The position numbers and the translations under genes are program-made. Positions 34,350 to 42,463 of a stretch of 64,000 nt of DNA are shown here, one piece after another; within the stretch, counting starts at the first letter, position 1; each line of letters begins with the position of its first letter. Below the pieces are notes generated by a model. The model ran no database searches. It worked only from the letters and a program-made list of their open reading frames with translations, and was not told the DNA's origin. The stretch comes from Mariniflexile gromovii. GTDB lineage: Bacteria; Bacteroidota; Bacteroidia; Flavobacteriales; Flavobacteriaceae. The stretch spans positions 320,814-384,813 of the forward strand of contig NZ_JAGJCB010000001.1 in NCBI RefSeq assembly GCF_017814435.1, in the 5' to 3' direction.

Positions 34350-37133
34350 ATGATTACTAATATTTCTGAAGTAAACCCAAAAGAAAACATCATTATTAAA
34401 GGTGCTAAATTGCATAATTTAAAAAACATCGATGTTGTTATACCCAGAAATCAGTTAGTAGTTATTACCGGATTATCCGGTTCAGGAAAATCCAGTTTGG
34501 CCTTTGACACGCTTTACGCTGAAGGACAAAGACGTTATGTTGAAAGTTTATCGAGTTATGCACGCCAGTTTTTAGGCCGATTGAACAAACCAAAAGTAGA
34601 TTACATAAAAGGTATTGCTCCTGCCATTGCCATAGAGCAAAAGGTGAATTCTACCAATCCGCGTTCCACTGTAGGTACCACCACCGAGATTTACGACTAT
34701 CTAAAACTTCTTTTTGCTAGAATTGGCAAAACCTATTCGCCTGTTTCTGGTATTGAAGTAAAAAAAGACACGGTTACCGATGTTTTAAACTATTTAAAAA
34801 CATTTCCAGAAGGTGAAAAACTCCTTCTCCTCGCTCCTATTTATTTGGAAGAAGGCCGCACTATGGAAGATAAACTTAAAGCTTTACAACAACAGGGTTA
34901 TGCTAGAATAAAAGTAAACGATGATGTTGTTAGGATTGATGAAGTGAATGAAATTAAAAAGAATGACGCGATTCAATTAGTAGTTGATAGAATCATAATT
35001 AAAGATGAAGAAGATTTTTTAAACAGACTTGCCGATGCTGTACAAACAGCGTTTTTTGAAGGTAAAGGTGAATGTGCCATTGAAACGTTGTCCGACAACA
35101 AACAACGTCCGTTCAGTAATAAATTTGAAATGGATGGTATTAATTTTTTAGAACCCAATGTACATCTATTCAGTTTTAACAATCCTTATGGCGCTTGCCC
35201 TAAATGTGAAGGTTATGGCGACATTATTGGTATTGACGAAGATTTAGTGATACCCAACACCGGACTTTCAGTTTACGAAAATGCTATTTTTCCATGGCGT
35301 GGTGAAAGTATGAGTTGGTATAGAGACCAATTGGTCAACAATTCACACAAATTCGATTTCCCTATACACAAACCTTATTTTCAATTAACCGATGCCCAAA
35401 AACAACTCATTTGGGACGGAAACAAATTTTTTGAAGGATTGAATTCCTTTTTTGCTGAATTAGAAGCTAAAGCCTATAAAATCCAAAACCGTGTGATGCT
35501 ATCGCGTTACCGCGGAAAAACCAAATGTAAAACCTGTAATGGCAAACGCTTACGTGTTGAAGCTAATTATGTTAAAATTGGCGGCGCTACCATTACCGAT
35601 TTGGTAGAAATACCCTTGGATAAATTAGCAGTTTTTTTCAAACAATTGGAATTAAACGATTTCGATACCCAAATTGCAGACAGGTTATTGAAGGAAATCA
35701 ACAATCGTTTATCATTTCTAGCCAATGTAGGTTTGGATTATTTAACACTGAACAGAAAATCGAACACGCTTTCTGGTGGTGAAAGTCAACGTATCAATCT
35801 TGCAACCTCTTTAGGCAGTAGTTTAGTAGGCTCTATGTATATTTTAGACGAGCCAAGTATTGGTTTACACCCTAAAGATACCGAACGCTTGATTTTGGTT
35901 TTAAAACAGCTTCAAAGCTTAGGAAATACGGTTATTGTGGTGGAGCATGATGAAGATATTATGAAAGCTGCCGATACCATTATAGATATTGGTCCTGAAG
36001 CTGGTACTTTTGGCGGACATGTAGTTGCTTGCGGTACATATGAAGATATTTTGGTTTCCAACTCCTTAACAGCGCAATACCTAAATGAAACTTTGAAAAT
36101 TGAAGTCCCAAAAACCAGAAGAACTTCAAAATACTATGTAGATGTTATTGGTGCGCGCGAAAACAACTTAAAAAATATCGATGTTCGTTTTCCTTTAGGT
36201 ATGCTAACGGTAGTTACAGGTGTTTCCGGAAGCGGAAAAAGTACTTTGGTAAAAAAGATTTTATATCCTGCGCTTCAAAAAAAATTAACGGATTTTAGTG
36301 ATAAACCAGGGCAGTTTACGTCACTTGAAGGTAATTTCAGCAATATAAAACATATTGAATTTGTAGATCAGAATCCTATTGGAAGGTCGTCGCGCTCCAA
36401 TCCTGTTACCTACATCAAGGCCTATGATGATATTCGTTCATTATTTGCAAACCAAAAATTAAGCAACATTAGAAACTATCAAGCAAAACACTTTTCATTT
36501 AATGTAGATGGCGGACGCTGTGAGACTTGCAAAGGTGAAGGTGAAGTAACCATTGAAATGCAATTTATGGCCGATGTGCATTTGGAATGCGAAACCTGTA
36601 AAGGCAAACGCTTTAAAAAAGATGTACTTGAAGTTACTTATGCAAATAAAAACATTGATGATATTTTAAACCTAACCATTGATGATGCCATCACATTTTT
36701 TGGAGCTAACGAACAAACCAAAATAAAAACCAAATTACAACCGCTTCAAGATGTTGGTTTGGGCTATGTAACTTTAGGGCAAAGTTCTTCTACCCTTTCT
36801 GGTGGCGAAGCGCAACGTATTAAACTCGCTTCTTTTTTAGGAAAAGGAAACAACAAGGATAAAGCCTTGTTTATTTTTGACGAACCTACTACGGGGTTGC
36901 ATTTTCACGACATTCAAAAACTACTAAAATCGTTTAATGCACTTATTCAAAACGGACATTCCATTATTGTTGTTGAACACAATATAGACCTTATAAAAGG
37001 TGCCGATTATATTATTGATTTAGGCCCCACGGGTGGTGAAAATGGCGGGAATTTGGTAGCTTCAGGAACTCCTGAAGAAATTGTAAAAGTAAAAGCTTCA
37101 GAAACAGGTAAATATTTAAAAGACAAACTCTAA
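34350..37133 (+). CDS. uvrA: Excinuclease ABC subunit A
   Basis: The 927-residue protein is full length for UvrA. Residues 41-49 are Walker A (GLSGSGKSS), RRYVESLSSYARQFLG follows, and LSGGESQRINLA with YILDEPSIGLHP are signature and Walker B of the first ATPase. VTGVSGSGKSTL, LSGGEAQRIKLA and FDEPTTGLHFHD are the second set. Zinc-binding pairs CPKCEGYG, CKTCNGKR, CETCKGEG and CETCKGKR are all present. It scans DNA for bulky damage and loads UvrB. It appears to be monocistronic. Confidence 0.97.
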   Translation: MITNISEVNPKENIIIKGAKLHNLKNIDVVIPRNQLVVITGLSGSGKSSLAFDTLYAEGQRRYVESLSSYARQFLGRLNKPKVDYIKGIAPAIAIEQKVNSTNPRSTVGTTTEIYDYLKLLFARIGKTYSPVSGIEVKKDTVTDVLNYLKTFPEGEKLLLLAPIYLEEGRTMEDKLKALQQQGYARIKVNDDVVRIDEVNEIKKNDAIQLVVDRIIIKDEEDFLNRLADAVQTAFFEGKGECAIETLSDNKQRPFSNKFEMDGINFLEPNVHLFSFNNPYGACPKCEGYGDIIGIDEDLVIPNTGLSVYENAIFPWRGESMSWYRDQLVNNSHKFDFPIHKPYFQLTDAQKQLIWDGNKFFEGLNSFFAELEAKAYKIQNRVMLSRYRGKTKCKTCNGKRLRVEANYVKIGGATITDLVEIPLDKLAVFFKQLELNDFDTQIADRLLKEINNRLSFLANVGLDYLTLNRKSNTLSGGESQRINLATSLGSSLVGSMYILDEPSIGLHPKDTERLILVLKQLQSLGNTVIVVEHDEDIMKAADTIIDIGPEAGTFGGHVVACGTYEDILVSNSLTAQYLNETLKIEVPKTRRTSKYYVDVIGARENNLKNIDVRFPLGMLTVVTGVSGSGKSTLVKKILYPALQKKLTDFSDKPGQFTSLEGNFSNIKHIEFVDQNPIGRSSRSNPVTYIKAYDDIRSLFANQKLSNIRNYQAKHFSFNVDGGRCETCKGEGEVTIEMQFMADVHLECETCKGKRFKKDVLEVTYANKNIDDILNLTIDDAITFFGANEQTKIKTKLQPLQDVGLGYVTLGQSSSTLSGGEAQRIKLASFLGKGNNKDKALFIFDEPTTGLHFHDIQKLLKSFNALIQNGHSIIVVEHNIDLIKGADYIIDLGPTGGENGGNLVASGTPEEIVKVKASETGKYLKDKL

Positions 37134-37266
37134 CCAACAGAATACAACATAAAATATTGTATTTATTTCATAATGAGGCTCGATTGAGGCATCACTACAA
37201 ATGAATTTTAATCATTTATACCTTTAAACTATTTAATTCCTCCAAACGTCGAAATTAACATGATTT

Positions 37267-37302
37267 CAAATACTTAAAAATGTTTTTGGCACGCAAATTG
37301 AA
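37267..37302 (+). promoter_or_regulatory. Sigma-54 promoter (-24/-12) for the 37367 gene
   Basis: TGGCAC (37287-37292), five bases, then TTGAA (37298-37302) fits the RpoN consensus with the invariant GG/N10/G spacing. CAAATACTTA (37267-37276) lies upstream, as before the other two sites. The predicted start is about 55 bases before the ATG. Confidence 0.75.
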
Positions 37303-37349
37303 AACTACTTTACAATAGCGTACGCTGAAAAGCTAAAAGAGTAGGCAAA
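37283..37349 (+). repeat. 67-bp promoter-leader, copy 1
   Basis: This stretch is identical at 61 of 67 positions to 40200-40266. It includes the sigma-54 boxes and an untranslated leader ending GAAAAGCTAAAAGAGTAGGC. The match continues past the promoter, so more than RNA polymerase binding is conserved. Confidence 0.8.
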
Positions 37350-37366
37350 CATCAAACACCCAAATC

Positions 37367-37813
37367 ATGAAAATAAAAATTACTCTAATCACTTTTTGCT
37401 TTATTATAGTTACAGGTTTTAGCTATGCTCAAAAAAAAGATAGCCAACAAAGCATTATAAACTCAAAAGTTCAGATTAAAAAATACCATCAAATTTCCGA
37501 GTTAGAAAACATATCAAAAGGAGAATTACTGAATTTATACACAGAAAGAATTCAAGCACTAACTAATGTCATACCTTATATAGCACTTGCAACGAAGCCA
37601 GGAGCTACCATGTCTACTCTTGGCATCCCTAATACCAGTGAAAACGTAAAAGTGCTTGAAAAGCAAATAGAGAATACAGATGATTATATAAAAAACACTT
37701 TGGAATTCCAAAAAGTAATTCTACCATATTCGGACACAAAAAACTTAATGCGCGCCATTATTTTTTATGAAGAAATAATGAAATCGCTTAATACCTATGA
37801 TGATCTTTATTAA
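37367..37813 (+). CDS. Secreted hypothetical protein, sigma-54 controlled
   Basis: The 148-residue protein has a clean signal peptide (MKIKITLITFCFIIVTGFSYA, so cleavage near residue 21). The mature part is mostly helical: ISELENISKGELLNLYTERI, then KVLEKQIENTDDYIKN and a C-terminal MKSLNTYDDLY. I do not recognise a family. It is probably periplasmic. Its promoter and leader are shared with the gene at 40279, although the two proteins are unrelated. Confidence 0.75.
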   Translation: MKIKITLITFCFIIVTGFSYAQKKDSQQSIINSKVQIKKYHQISELENISKGELLNLYTERIQALTNVIPYIALATKPGATMSTLGIPNTSENVKVLEKQIENTDDYIKNTLEFQKVILPYSDTKNLMRAIIFYEEIMKSLNTYDDLY

Positions 37814-37841
37814 AGAGAGCAATCGATTTGATAGATAAATT

Positions 37842-37876
37842 AAAAACCCAAAATAAACGTATTATTTTGGGTTTTT
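37842..37876. terminator. Bidirectional intrinsic terminator
   Basis: A perfect 15-bp stem (37842-37856 with 37862-37876, core ACCCAAAATAA) closes a 5-base loop, with A and T runs on both sides. It lies between convergent genes. Confidence 0.9.
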
Positions 37877-37886
37877 ATATTTACAA

Positions 37887-38702
37887 TTACTTCTCAAAGT
37901 CACTTATAATCAATCCATTATTGAATTTAATATCAGACCATGTTACATGTATCCATGGTTCTTCACTTACATCGGCATTCCAAGTAGATTTTTTGTATTG
38001 GCGTTTTGTTGGTATTAACATGCCATCAATTTCTTCGTATTCAAGCTTCATTAAATTTGGTATTTCCATCACTCCAAAATCTGCCACAGTAAAAAGAAAT
38101 TGATCTACCAACAAGGTTTCTTTATTAATGTAAACCTGATAAATATCAGTAGGTTTATCATCTATGGATTGAAAAGTGATTTTAACAACATCATAGGATG
38201 TATTATCTATTGTTTTTTCACCAATATATTCATAATTTACTCCCGGATCCATTAATTTTTGAAACATGGCAAACCAATAAAAATTAGTGGGTCGGTTGAA
38301 GGCAACACGCTTCAATCGAATGCTATCCGTTATAATTTCACCATTATTTTTCAACCAATATTCACTTCCATCATATCCTTGTTCAATAAGCCCTTTTAAA
38401 TCGGGAAACGTACGTTCATGTTTATGGTATGCACCATAAGAAAGCTCTCCTTTAAATAAATACTTCTCTGTTGAAACATCGGTTTTTCCATCTGGTGTTT
38501 GATATGTATAGGTATAAACAACGTCCTTTTTCTTAAGTAGGGTTTTGTAATCACCTACTTTTTCCACCATATTATAAATCAATTCCTGCCCTTTATTATT
38601 AAAGGTTTGTAACGGTTCTTGTACTGTTATAGGTTCCTTTTTATCTTTACAAGACATAAAGAATACACTTAAAAAAATAGCTGATAATAAATTAAATTTC
38701 AT
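37887..38702 (-). CDS. Conserved lipoprotein, LolA-like/DUF6503-type
   Basis: The 271-residue product has the lipobox FFMSC (Cys18). The rest is a beta-rich domain with DVVYTYTYQTPDGKTD, GYDGSEYWLKNNGE and YQVYINKETLLVDQFLFT. This layout resembles the LolA/DUF6503 lipoproteins common in Flavobacteriaceae. The role, perhaps lipid or ligand binding in the periplasm, is uncertain. It is convergent with the 37367 gene and shares its terminator. It is followed upstream by the SDR gene, 23 bases away. Confidence 0.72.
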   Translation of the reverse strand: MKFNLLSAIFLSVFFMSCKDKKEPITVQEPLQTFNNKGQELIYNMVEKVGDYKTLLKKKDVVYTYTYQTPDGKTDVSTEKYLFKGELSYGAYHKHERTFPDLKGLIEQGYDGSEYWLKNNGEIITDSIRLKRVAFNRPTNFYWFAMFQKLMDPGVNYEYIGEKTIDNTSYDVVKITFQSIDDKPTDIYQVYINKETLLVDQFLFTVADFGVMEIPNLMKLEYEEIDGMLIPTKRQYKKSTWNADVSEEPWIHVTWSDIKFNNGLIISDFEK

Positions 38703-38725
38703 TTTATATTATTTTAAATTTTGAA

Positions 38726-39460
38726 TTAAACCAAAGCACCATTGGCACCTATTACTTGACCAGATATCCACTTTGAATCATCACTTGACAAAAACAATAC
38801 AACTCGCGCAATATCAATAGGTTTTGCTAACCTATCAAAGGCATTCATAGCACTTAGTTTATTGATGGTTTCTTGCGATTTTCCTTTTAAAAACAATTCA
38901 GTTTCTGTAGCTCCTGGTGCGAGTGCATTAACTGAAATCCCTCTGCCAATTTCTTTTGAAAACACCCGCGTCATTTGTTCAACCGCCGCTTTTGATGCTG
39001 AATATAGCGCATACGTTGGAAACATTAATTTTACAGTACTGGATGAAAAATTAATTATGTTCCCATTATCAGCTAATTTACTTTCAGCTTCTTGCAGCGT
39101 ATTAAAAACCCCTCTAACATTCACATTAAATTGTTTGGTAAAATCTTCCTGTGTATTATCCTTTATTTTTTTAGAAATCATCACACCCGCATTGTTTACC
39201 AAAACATCTATTCTACCATAAGTTTCAATAGCCTTATCAAATAAATATGTAACCTCTTCCCTTATACTTACATCCGCTTTAACCACTATGGCATTACCGC
39301 CATTCTTGATTATATTGTTTACGGTATTATTCGCTTCTTTATCACTATTGGAATGATTTACAATTACTTTAGCACCATTTTTAGCTAAAAGTAGTGCTAT
39401 TTCTTTTCCTATTCCTTTGGAAGCTCCCGTAACGAGAATTACTTTGTTTTCTAATATCAT
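38726..39460 (-). CDS. Short-chain dehydrogenase/reductase
   Basis: The 244-residue classical SDR has TGASKGIGKEIA near 11-22 (NAD(P) loop), NNAGV near 88, a Ser at about 140 and YSASK near 153-157 as catalytic residues. The NHSNSDKEAN loop after beta-2 suggests NADP preference. It would reduce or oxidise a carbonyl or alcohol; the substrate is unknown. The TetR gene lies 18 bases upstream on the same strand, so the regulator likely controls it. Confidence 0.92.
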   Translation of the reverse strand: MILENKVILVTGASKGIGKEIALLLAKNGAKVIVNHSNSDKEANNTVNNIIKNGGNAIVVKADVSIREEVTYLFDKAIETYGRIDVLVNNAGVMISKKIKDNTQEDFTKQFNVNVRGVFNTLQEAESKLADNGNIINFSSSTVKLMFPTYALYSASKAAVEQMTRVFSKEIGRGISVNALAPGATETELFLKGKSQETINKLSAMNAFDRLAKPIDIARVVLFLSSDDSKWISGQVIGANGALV

Positions 39461-39478
39461 GATCTTATTTTTAGAAAA

Positions 39479-40087
39479 TTACTTAACTGTTTTTAATTGT
39501 TTTAAATAGAATGCCAAACCTAATATGTATTCATCAAGAATCAAATCGTTATCATATAGCTTTCTAATACCTCGAATACCTTCAAATGCACTAATTAAGT
39601 ACACTGCTACAGCATTACTTGAAACATTATTTTGAATGACGCCTTCCTTCTTCCCTCTTTCAATCAATTTTATTAAAGCTAATTTCCATGCTTCAATTAT
39701 GTTTTTTAAAGCAGCTTGATAAACAATTTCAAAATCTCCAATTTCATTAATAAAATTATTCATAGGGCAACCATGTTCCTTATCATACAATGAAAAAGTT
39801 TTAATGCGGTTTAAAAAGGTGTTCTCCAATATATGAAACACATCACCGGGTGCGCCCAAAGGCTCTATCATGGCTTGACACACTCGGTTTTGCAATTTTG
39901 AACCAATAACTTCTAATCCTAATTCCTTTTTGCTTTTGTAATGGTGATAAAATGCGCCTTTGGTAAGTTTAGTGGCTAACATTATTTTATCAATACTCGT
40001 GGTTTTAAAACCATTTTCATGAAACAGACGAAAAGCTTCATCAATAATGACCTGCTTTGTAAGTTCCGACTTTAAATTTTGTTGCAT
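39479..40087 (-). CDS. TetR/AcrR family transcriptional regulator
   Basis: The 202-residue protein starting at MQQNLKSELTKQ has an N-terminal HTH (TSIDKIMLATKLTKGAFYHHYKSK at about 28-51) and a helical ligand domain. ATG 40087 is chosen: the CAAAGATA -7 box (40092-40099) lies right before it, while ATG 40111 falls inside the operator. The gene heads an operon with the SDR and lipoprotein genes. It is probably autoregulated and induced by a small molecule. Confidence 0.9.
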   Translation of the reverse strand: MQQNLKSELTKQVIIDEAFRLFHENGFKTTSIDKIMLATKLTKGAFYHHYKSKKELGLEVIGSKLQNRVCQAMIEPLGAPGDVFHILENTFLNRIKTFSLYDKEHGCPMNNFINEIGDFEIVYQAALKNIIEAWKLALIKLIERGKKEGVIQNNVSSNAVAVYLISAFEGIRGIRKLYDNDLILDEYILGLAFYLKQLKTVK

Positions 40088-40104
40088 GCCACAAAGATAA
40101 ACCA

Positions 40105-40128
40105 AAAACATACTAATTGGTATGTTTT
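40105..40128. promoter_or_regulatory. Palindromic TetR operator
   Basis: AAAACATAC (40105-40113) and GTATGTTTT (40120-40128) form a perfect 9-bp inverted repeat around TAATTG. It sits just upstream of the -7 box at 40092-40099 of the TetR gene, so the regulator would block its own promoter. Confidence 0.75.
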
Positions 40129-40175
40129 ATGTTTTATTTAACCTACCGCTATAAAAAATAAATTAGACTGACCAT

Positions 40176-40219
40176 CAAATACTTATTAATCGTCTGATAT
40201 TTTTGGCACGCAAATTGAA
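40176..40219 (+). promoter_or_regulatory. Sigma-54 promoter (-24/-12) for the 40279 gene
   Basis: TGGCAC (40204-40209), five bases, TTGAA (40215-40219); identical in both boxes to the site at 37287. CAAATACTTA lies at 40176-40185. Confidence 0.75.
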
Positions 40220-40266
40220 AACGACTTAACAAGAGCGAACGCCGAAAAGCTAAAAGAGTAGGCTAA
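40200..40266 (+). repeat. 67-bp promoter-leader, copy 2
   Basis: Second copy of the sequence at 37283-37349, with six base differences. It ends 13 bases before the ATG at 40279. Confidence 0.8.
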
Positions 40267-40278
40267 AAATTAAATCGT

Positions 40279-40914
40279 ATGATTATGAAAAGAACAGTAT
40301 TATTATTTGCAGGTTTATCAATGGTATTTTTAACTGCATCAGCAACAGATTTAAATTTCAACAAAGAAAATAACAAAATTGATATAACAAAACATTACCG
40401 TTATGCACAACCCATAGTATTTGTAGAACGTGGTGTGGAATTTTTAATTTTCCCTGATGGAAGTTTCGATTTTAATTCCAACTACAACAACTCAAATTCC
40501 AGAAGGAACTCTATAAACGCTTCATACAATGGGCCTCGAGTTAGTATTAATTATTCGTCTGCTCACACAAGAAGCCCATACATTTCGCATGATAGAAATG
40601 GTATTATTAGAAGTATTGGTGATGTGCATTTAAACTATGATAGATATGGAAAAATAACACGGGTTGGATCTGTATCCATAGATTATGGCAAAGGCAAAAA
40701 TGCTACACTAACTAAGGTTGGTGGTTTGAAGGTAAATTATAACCATTGGGGAGAAATTGTATCGATTCGTGGCGCTGTAAACAAATACAACCGTTTTAAC
40801 GACTACCATATTGACAACCATAATACTTATGTTAATAATAATTATCATAATGATGCTGATTATTACTATTACAAGCAAAATGGTAAAATCAAAAAACAGA
40901 AAAAAATTAAGTAG
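40279..40914 (+). CDS. Secreted hypothetical protein with YD-like beta repeats, sigma-54 controlled
   Basis: The 211-residue protein has a signal peptide (through about residue 22, FLTASA). The core has FVERGVEFLIFPDGSFDFN near 50-68 and beta repeats such as VHLNYDRYGKITRVGSV and LKVNYNHWGEIVSIRG. The end is Asn/Tyr/His-rich and then lysine-rich. It is a paralogue of the gene at 41178. A second ATG (40285) is equally acceptable as start. The function is unknown; a surface or periplasmic protein is likely. Confidence 0.78.
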   Translation: MIMKRTVLLFAGLSMVFLTASATDLNFNKENNKIDITKHYRYAQPIVFVERGVEFLIFPDGSFDFNSNYNNSNSRRNSINASYNGPRVSINYSSAHTRSPYISHDRNGIIRSIGDVHLNYDRYGKITRVGSVSIDYGKGKNATLTKVGGLKVNYNHWGEIVSIRGAVNKYNRFNDYHIDNHNTYVNNNYHNDADYYYYKQNGKIKKQKKIK

Positions 40915-40933
40915 ATTTTATTAGTTAGTTAAT

Positions 40934-40972
40934 AAATCCCAAAACACAACCAAGTGCTTTGGGATTTTTTTT
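40934..40972 (+). terminator. Intrinsic terminator after the 40279 gene
   Basis: AAATCCCAAAACAC (40934-40947) pairs with GTGCTTTGGGATTT (40954-40967) with one mismatch, followed by a T-run. Confidence 0.85.
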
Positions 40973-41099
40973 GTTATAAGCATGCATCATTTGGAATGAT
41001 ACTCTAGATTTAAATCAAAAAATTAAGTAATATTCTTCAAGTCTTTTAAAATTTATCTTTTCAAATCTCTAATAAAAACATTTTTTTTATTCTGATTTT

Positions 41100-41143
41100 C
41101 AAATACTTAAGTTCTATTCCGTTTTTTTGGCACGCTGTTTGTA
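41100..41143 (+). promoter_or_regulatory. Sigma-54 promoter (-24/-12) for the 41178 gene
   Basis: TGGCAC (41128-41133), five bases, TTGTA (41139-41143), with the same GG/N10/G spacing. CAAATACTTA lies at 41100-41109. The leader downstream is shorter and unlike the other two. Confidence 0.7.
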
Positions 41144-41177
41144 AATACCTAATCGTATAACAATTAATACTCACAAA

Positions 41178-42362
41178 ATGAAAAAGTTTATATTCTTATT
41201 AGCAAGTTTAATCCTTACAGGGTTTACTGTTAATGCAGCCACAATCAATTCAGAAAACACAACAACTATTGACAACAGAGGTTACGGTAACTCTTTCATT
41301 TTTGTTGAAGATGGTATTGAGTTTTCGGTGTTCCCAGATGGACAATTCGATTTTAACATCTTAAGAGGTAACTCCAATTTAAATGTATCTATTGGCTCAC
41401 CTCATGTAAACATCAGTTTCAACTCGGGATACGATTATAATGCTTATGTTCAGTACGATGAGTTCGGAGCCATCATTCAAATAGAAAACACACCTATTTA
41501 TTATGATTATTACGGACGTGTTTCACAAGTAGGCAACGTAAATATAAACTATAACAACCGTGGGTATGTTACTCGTGTAGGTGGTTTGTATGTGCACTAC
41601 AACAATTATAATGTATTTTCACACTGCACAGGATATATAAATGTTTATAACAGACATTATGTTTACAGACCTTGGCACCGTTATTACAGTGTTCCTTCAT
41701 ACGATTACTGTGTAGTTTACAACAGACCTTATAGACAATATTATACGCCTGTTCGTTATGTTTACAACAGACCGTTTTATAACAATTACAGACCAAGAAC
41801 AGCTATTTATAGCAGACGCGGAGAAACCATTTCCAGAAACAGAAGTTATGCTACTGCATATAGAAGCGATAAAAACAGAGCACAAATAAACAGACATGCA
41901 ACTTCGAGATATGAAGTTTCAAAAAATAATGATAACGGAAGACATTACGACACGAATAGAGGTAACGATAGAAATTATCAATCTTCTAACAGAACAGATA
42001 GTAGAAGAGATTATTCAAATAACAACATATCAAGAAGTAATTCTCAAGGAAATAATAATAAAGTAACTAGAGAAAACGTTAATAGAACTGTTATTCAAAA
42101 TAACAATACAAGAACAAATGATGTAAGACGTACGAGAGAAAACACCGTTAACCAAAAACCAAATAACAATAATACTCGTACATATAATAAAAGCAACAAT
42201 ACAACCAGAAGTACGCCACAAGTAACACAACGTACTACGAATACAAATGCACAACGCACTGTTACGAGATCTACACAAAGCAAGCCAATGGCAGCACAAA
42301 GTAGAAGTAATTCTGGAAATAATAATTCAAGATCGGAATCTACATCCAGAAGACGATCATAA
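41178..42362 (+). CDS. Secreted hypothetical protein, YD-like core and long basic Asn/Arg/Thr-rich tail
   Basis: The 394-residue protein has a signal peptide (MKKFIFLLASLILTGFTVNAA). The core mirrors its neighbour: FVEDGIEFSVFPDGQFDFN near 40-58, then VNINYNNRGYVTRVGGLYVHYN. A Tyr/Arg/Pro-rich stretch (about 145-205) precedes a tail of some 190 residues that is rich in Asn, Arg, Ser and Thr with no hydrophobic core. The tail is probably disordered and strongly basic. Several long shadow ORFs oppose this tail. The function is unknown. Confidence 0.78.
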   Translation: MKKFIFLLASLILTGFTVNAATINSENTTTIDNRGYGNSFIFVEDGIEFSVFPDGQFDFNILRGNSNLNVSIGSPHVNISFNSGYDYNAYVQYDEFGAIIQIENTPIYYDYYGRVSQVGNVNINYNNRGYVTRVGGLYVHYNNYNVFSHCTGYINVYNRHYVYRPWHRYYSVPSYDYCVVYNRPYRQYYTPVRYVYNRPFYNNYRPRTAIYSRRGETISRNRSYATAYRSDKNRAQINRHATSRYEVSKNNDNGRHYDTNRGNDRNYQSSNRTDSRRDYSNNNISRSNSQGNNNKVTRENVNRTVIQNNNTRTNDVRRTRENTVNQKPNNNNTRTYNKSNNTTRSTPQVTQRTTNTNAQRTVTRSTQSKPMAAQSRSNSGNNNSRSESTSRRRS

Positions 42363-42383
42363 CAAGTTTGGTTGGTTAGTTTG

Positions 42384-42436
42384 GAAATCCCTGCAATAAG
42401 TTTGCCTCAAAGCAACATTGTGGGGGTTTCTGTTTT
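42384..42436 (+). terminator. Possible terminator after the 41178 gene
   Basis: GAAATCCCTGCAAT (42384-42397) pairs with ATTGTGGGGGTTTC (42417-42430), using G-U pairs, then TGTTTT. The loop is 19 bases, so this is weaker than the others. Confidence 0.5.
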
Positions 42437-42463
42437 AAATTACTGCGTAACCAAGAATCCCCT

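Noticed and set aside
40088-40111. Longer N-terminus for the TetR gene starting at 40111
   Set aside because: That ATG lies in the palindromic operator and upstream of the -7 box.
41569-42299. Several minus-strand ORFs opposite the 41178 gene
   Set aside because: They are shadows of the Asn/Arg/Thr-rich repeats, with implausible Cys- and Val-rich translations.
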